Shown here: piece after piece, positions 63,814 to 64,000 of the stretch
Layout: every line of letters starts with the position of its first letter
Numbering within the stretch: the stretch's first letter is position 1
Assembly (NCBI GenBank): GCA_027574665.1
Contig: CM050650.1
Coordinates: 55,039,304-55,103,303, forward strand
Length of the DNA stretch: 64,000 nucleotides
DNA from: Rhynochetos jubatus
Taxonomy: Eukaryota > Chordata > Aves > Eurypygiformes > Rhynochetidae
Reading direction: 5' to 3'
Position numbers and translations under genes: made by a program
The notes under the pieces: model-generated
What the model saw: only the letters and a program-made list of their open reading frames with translations
Told to the model about the DNA's origin: nothing
Databases searched by the model: none

Positions 63814-64000
63814 CCTTAAATTGTTTGTAATTTGAAGTTTAGCTGCCTTTCTCCAAGTCCTTGGAGGGATCTGCCAATCTCTTAACAAAATTGAAAGCAA
63901 AATCTCTTTATTTCCCAGAAGAAATTTTTAAATAGCATCTGAGGGATTTGTTTTGCTTTCATTTTGAGTGCTGATCGCATGGTACACCCTCCAGGCCAAG

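Larger units (their letters stand above)
45395..64000 (+). other. Start of the intron after exon G (at least 18.6 kb)
   Basis: From donor gtgagt to the window edge I find no exon for the expected C-terminus (MSTMPGLP...). The gene should therefore continue to the right. Contents are a CR1 3' fragment (52897-53136), an older CR1-type fragment (60970-61607), a CA/ACC microsatellite near 58528-58576, a G/T-rich run near 59694-59748, purine-rich sequence near 50120-50460, a possible conserved stretch near 62400-62720 and short homopolymers. Longer open frames, such as 59571-60065 on the minus strand, lack any recognised domain. Confidence 0.8.

Noticed and set aside
45395-64000. Neighbouring gene such as AKAP12 (next gene in human order)
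   Set aside because: No coding stretch resembling it was seen, and MTHFD1L itself is not finished at the window edge.
1-64000. A prokaryotic-style system: operons, CRISPR, phage or toxin modules
   Set aside because: The sequence is a vertebrate intron-exon structure. No spaced direct-repeat array, ribosome-binding-site-led gene cluster or bacterial gene was seen.

Overview
This window is vertebrate nuclear DNA, almost certainly from a bird. It has no prokaryotic layout: short exons with GT...AG borders are spread across tens of kilobases of AT-rich, stop-filled intron. All six clear interspersed repeats are CR1-type LINEs. Most of these end in the ATTCTATG-type 3' tail and 'TTGGAAGGGACC' block typical of avian CR1. 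I cannot name the species.

The only gene I can support is a 3' part of MTHFD1L (mitochondrial monofunctional C1-tetrahydrofolate synthase) on the + strand. Seven consecutive coding exons lie at 2786-2897, 26458-26597, 28304-28345, 29410-29510, 29929-30106, 43463-43570 and 45242-45394. Their phases join without a break into 834 nt (278 codons) with no internal stop. They encode the C-terminal half of the 10-formyltetrahydrofolate synthetase domain, including the family signature around [12 protein letters not shown]. The exons before the first one and the final exon, which should encode the last ~29 residues, are not visible and presumably lie outside the window.

Layout: 1-2785 is intron or unassigned upstream sequence. 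2898-26457 is a 23.6-kb intron with one CR1. 26598-29928 holds a tight group of exons. 30107-43462 is a 13.4-kb intron carrying the densest repeat cluster: a possible old retroelement remnant, two CR1s in opposite orientation and a third CR1. 43571-45241 is a short intron. 45395-64000 is the start of a last, long intron with two more CR1 pieces and several microsatellites.

No rRNA, tRNA, CRISPR, plasmid or phage features were seen, and I found no convincing new gene system. The most checkable oddities are a possible in-frame alternative terminal exon at 48232-48354, a CR1 inverted pair that could fold in the pre-mRNA, a small CpG cluster at 18521-18742, and a few intronic stretches that look like candidate conserved non-coding elements.
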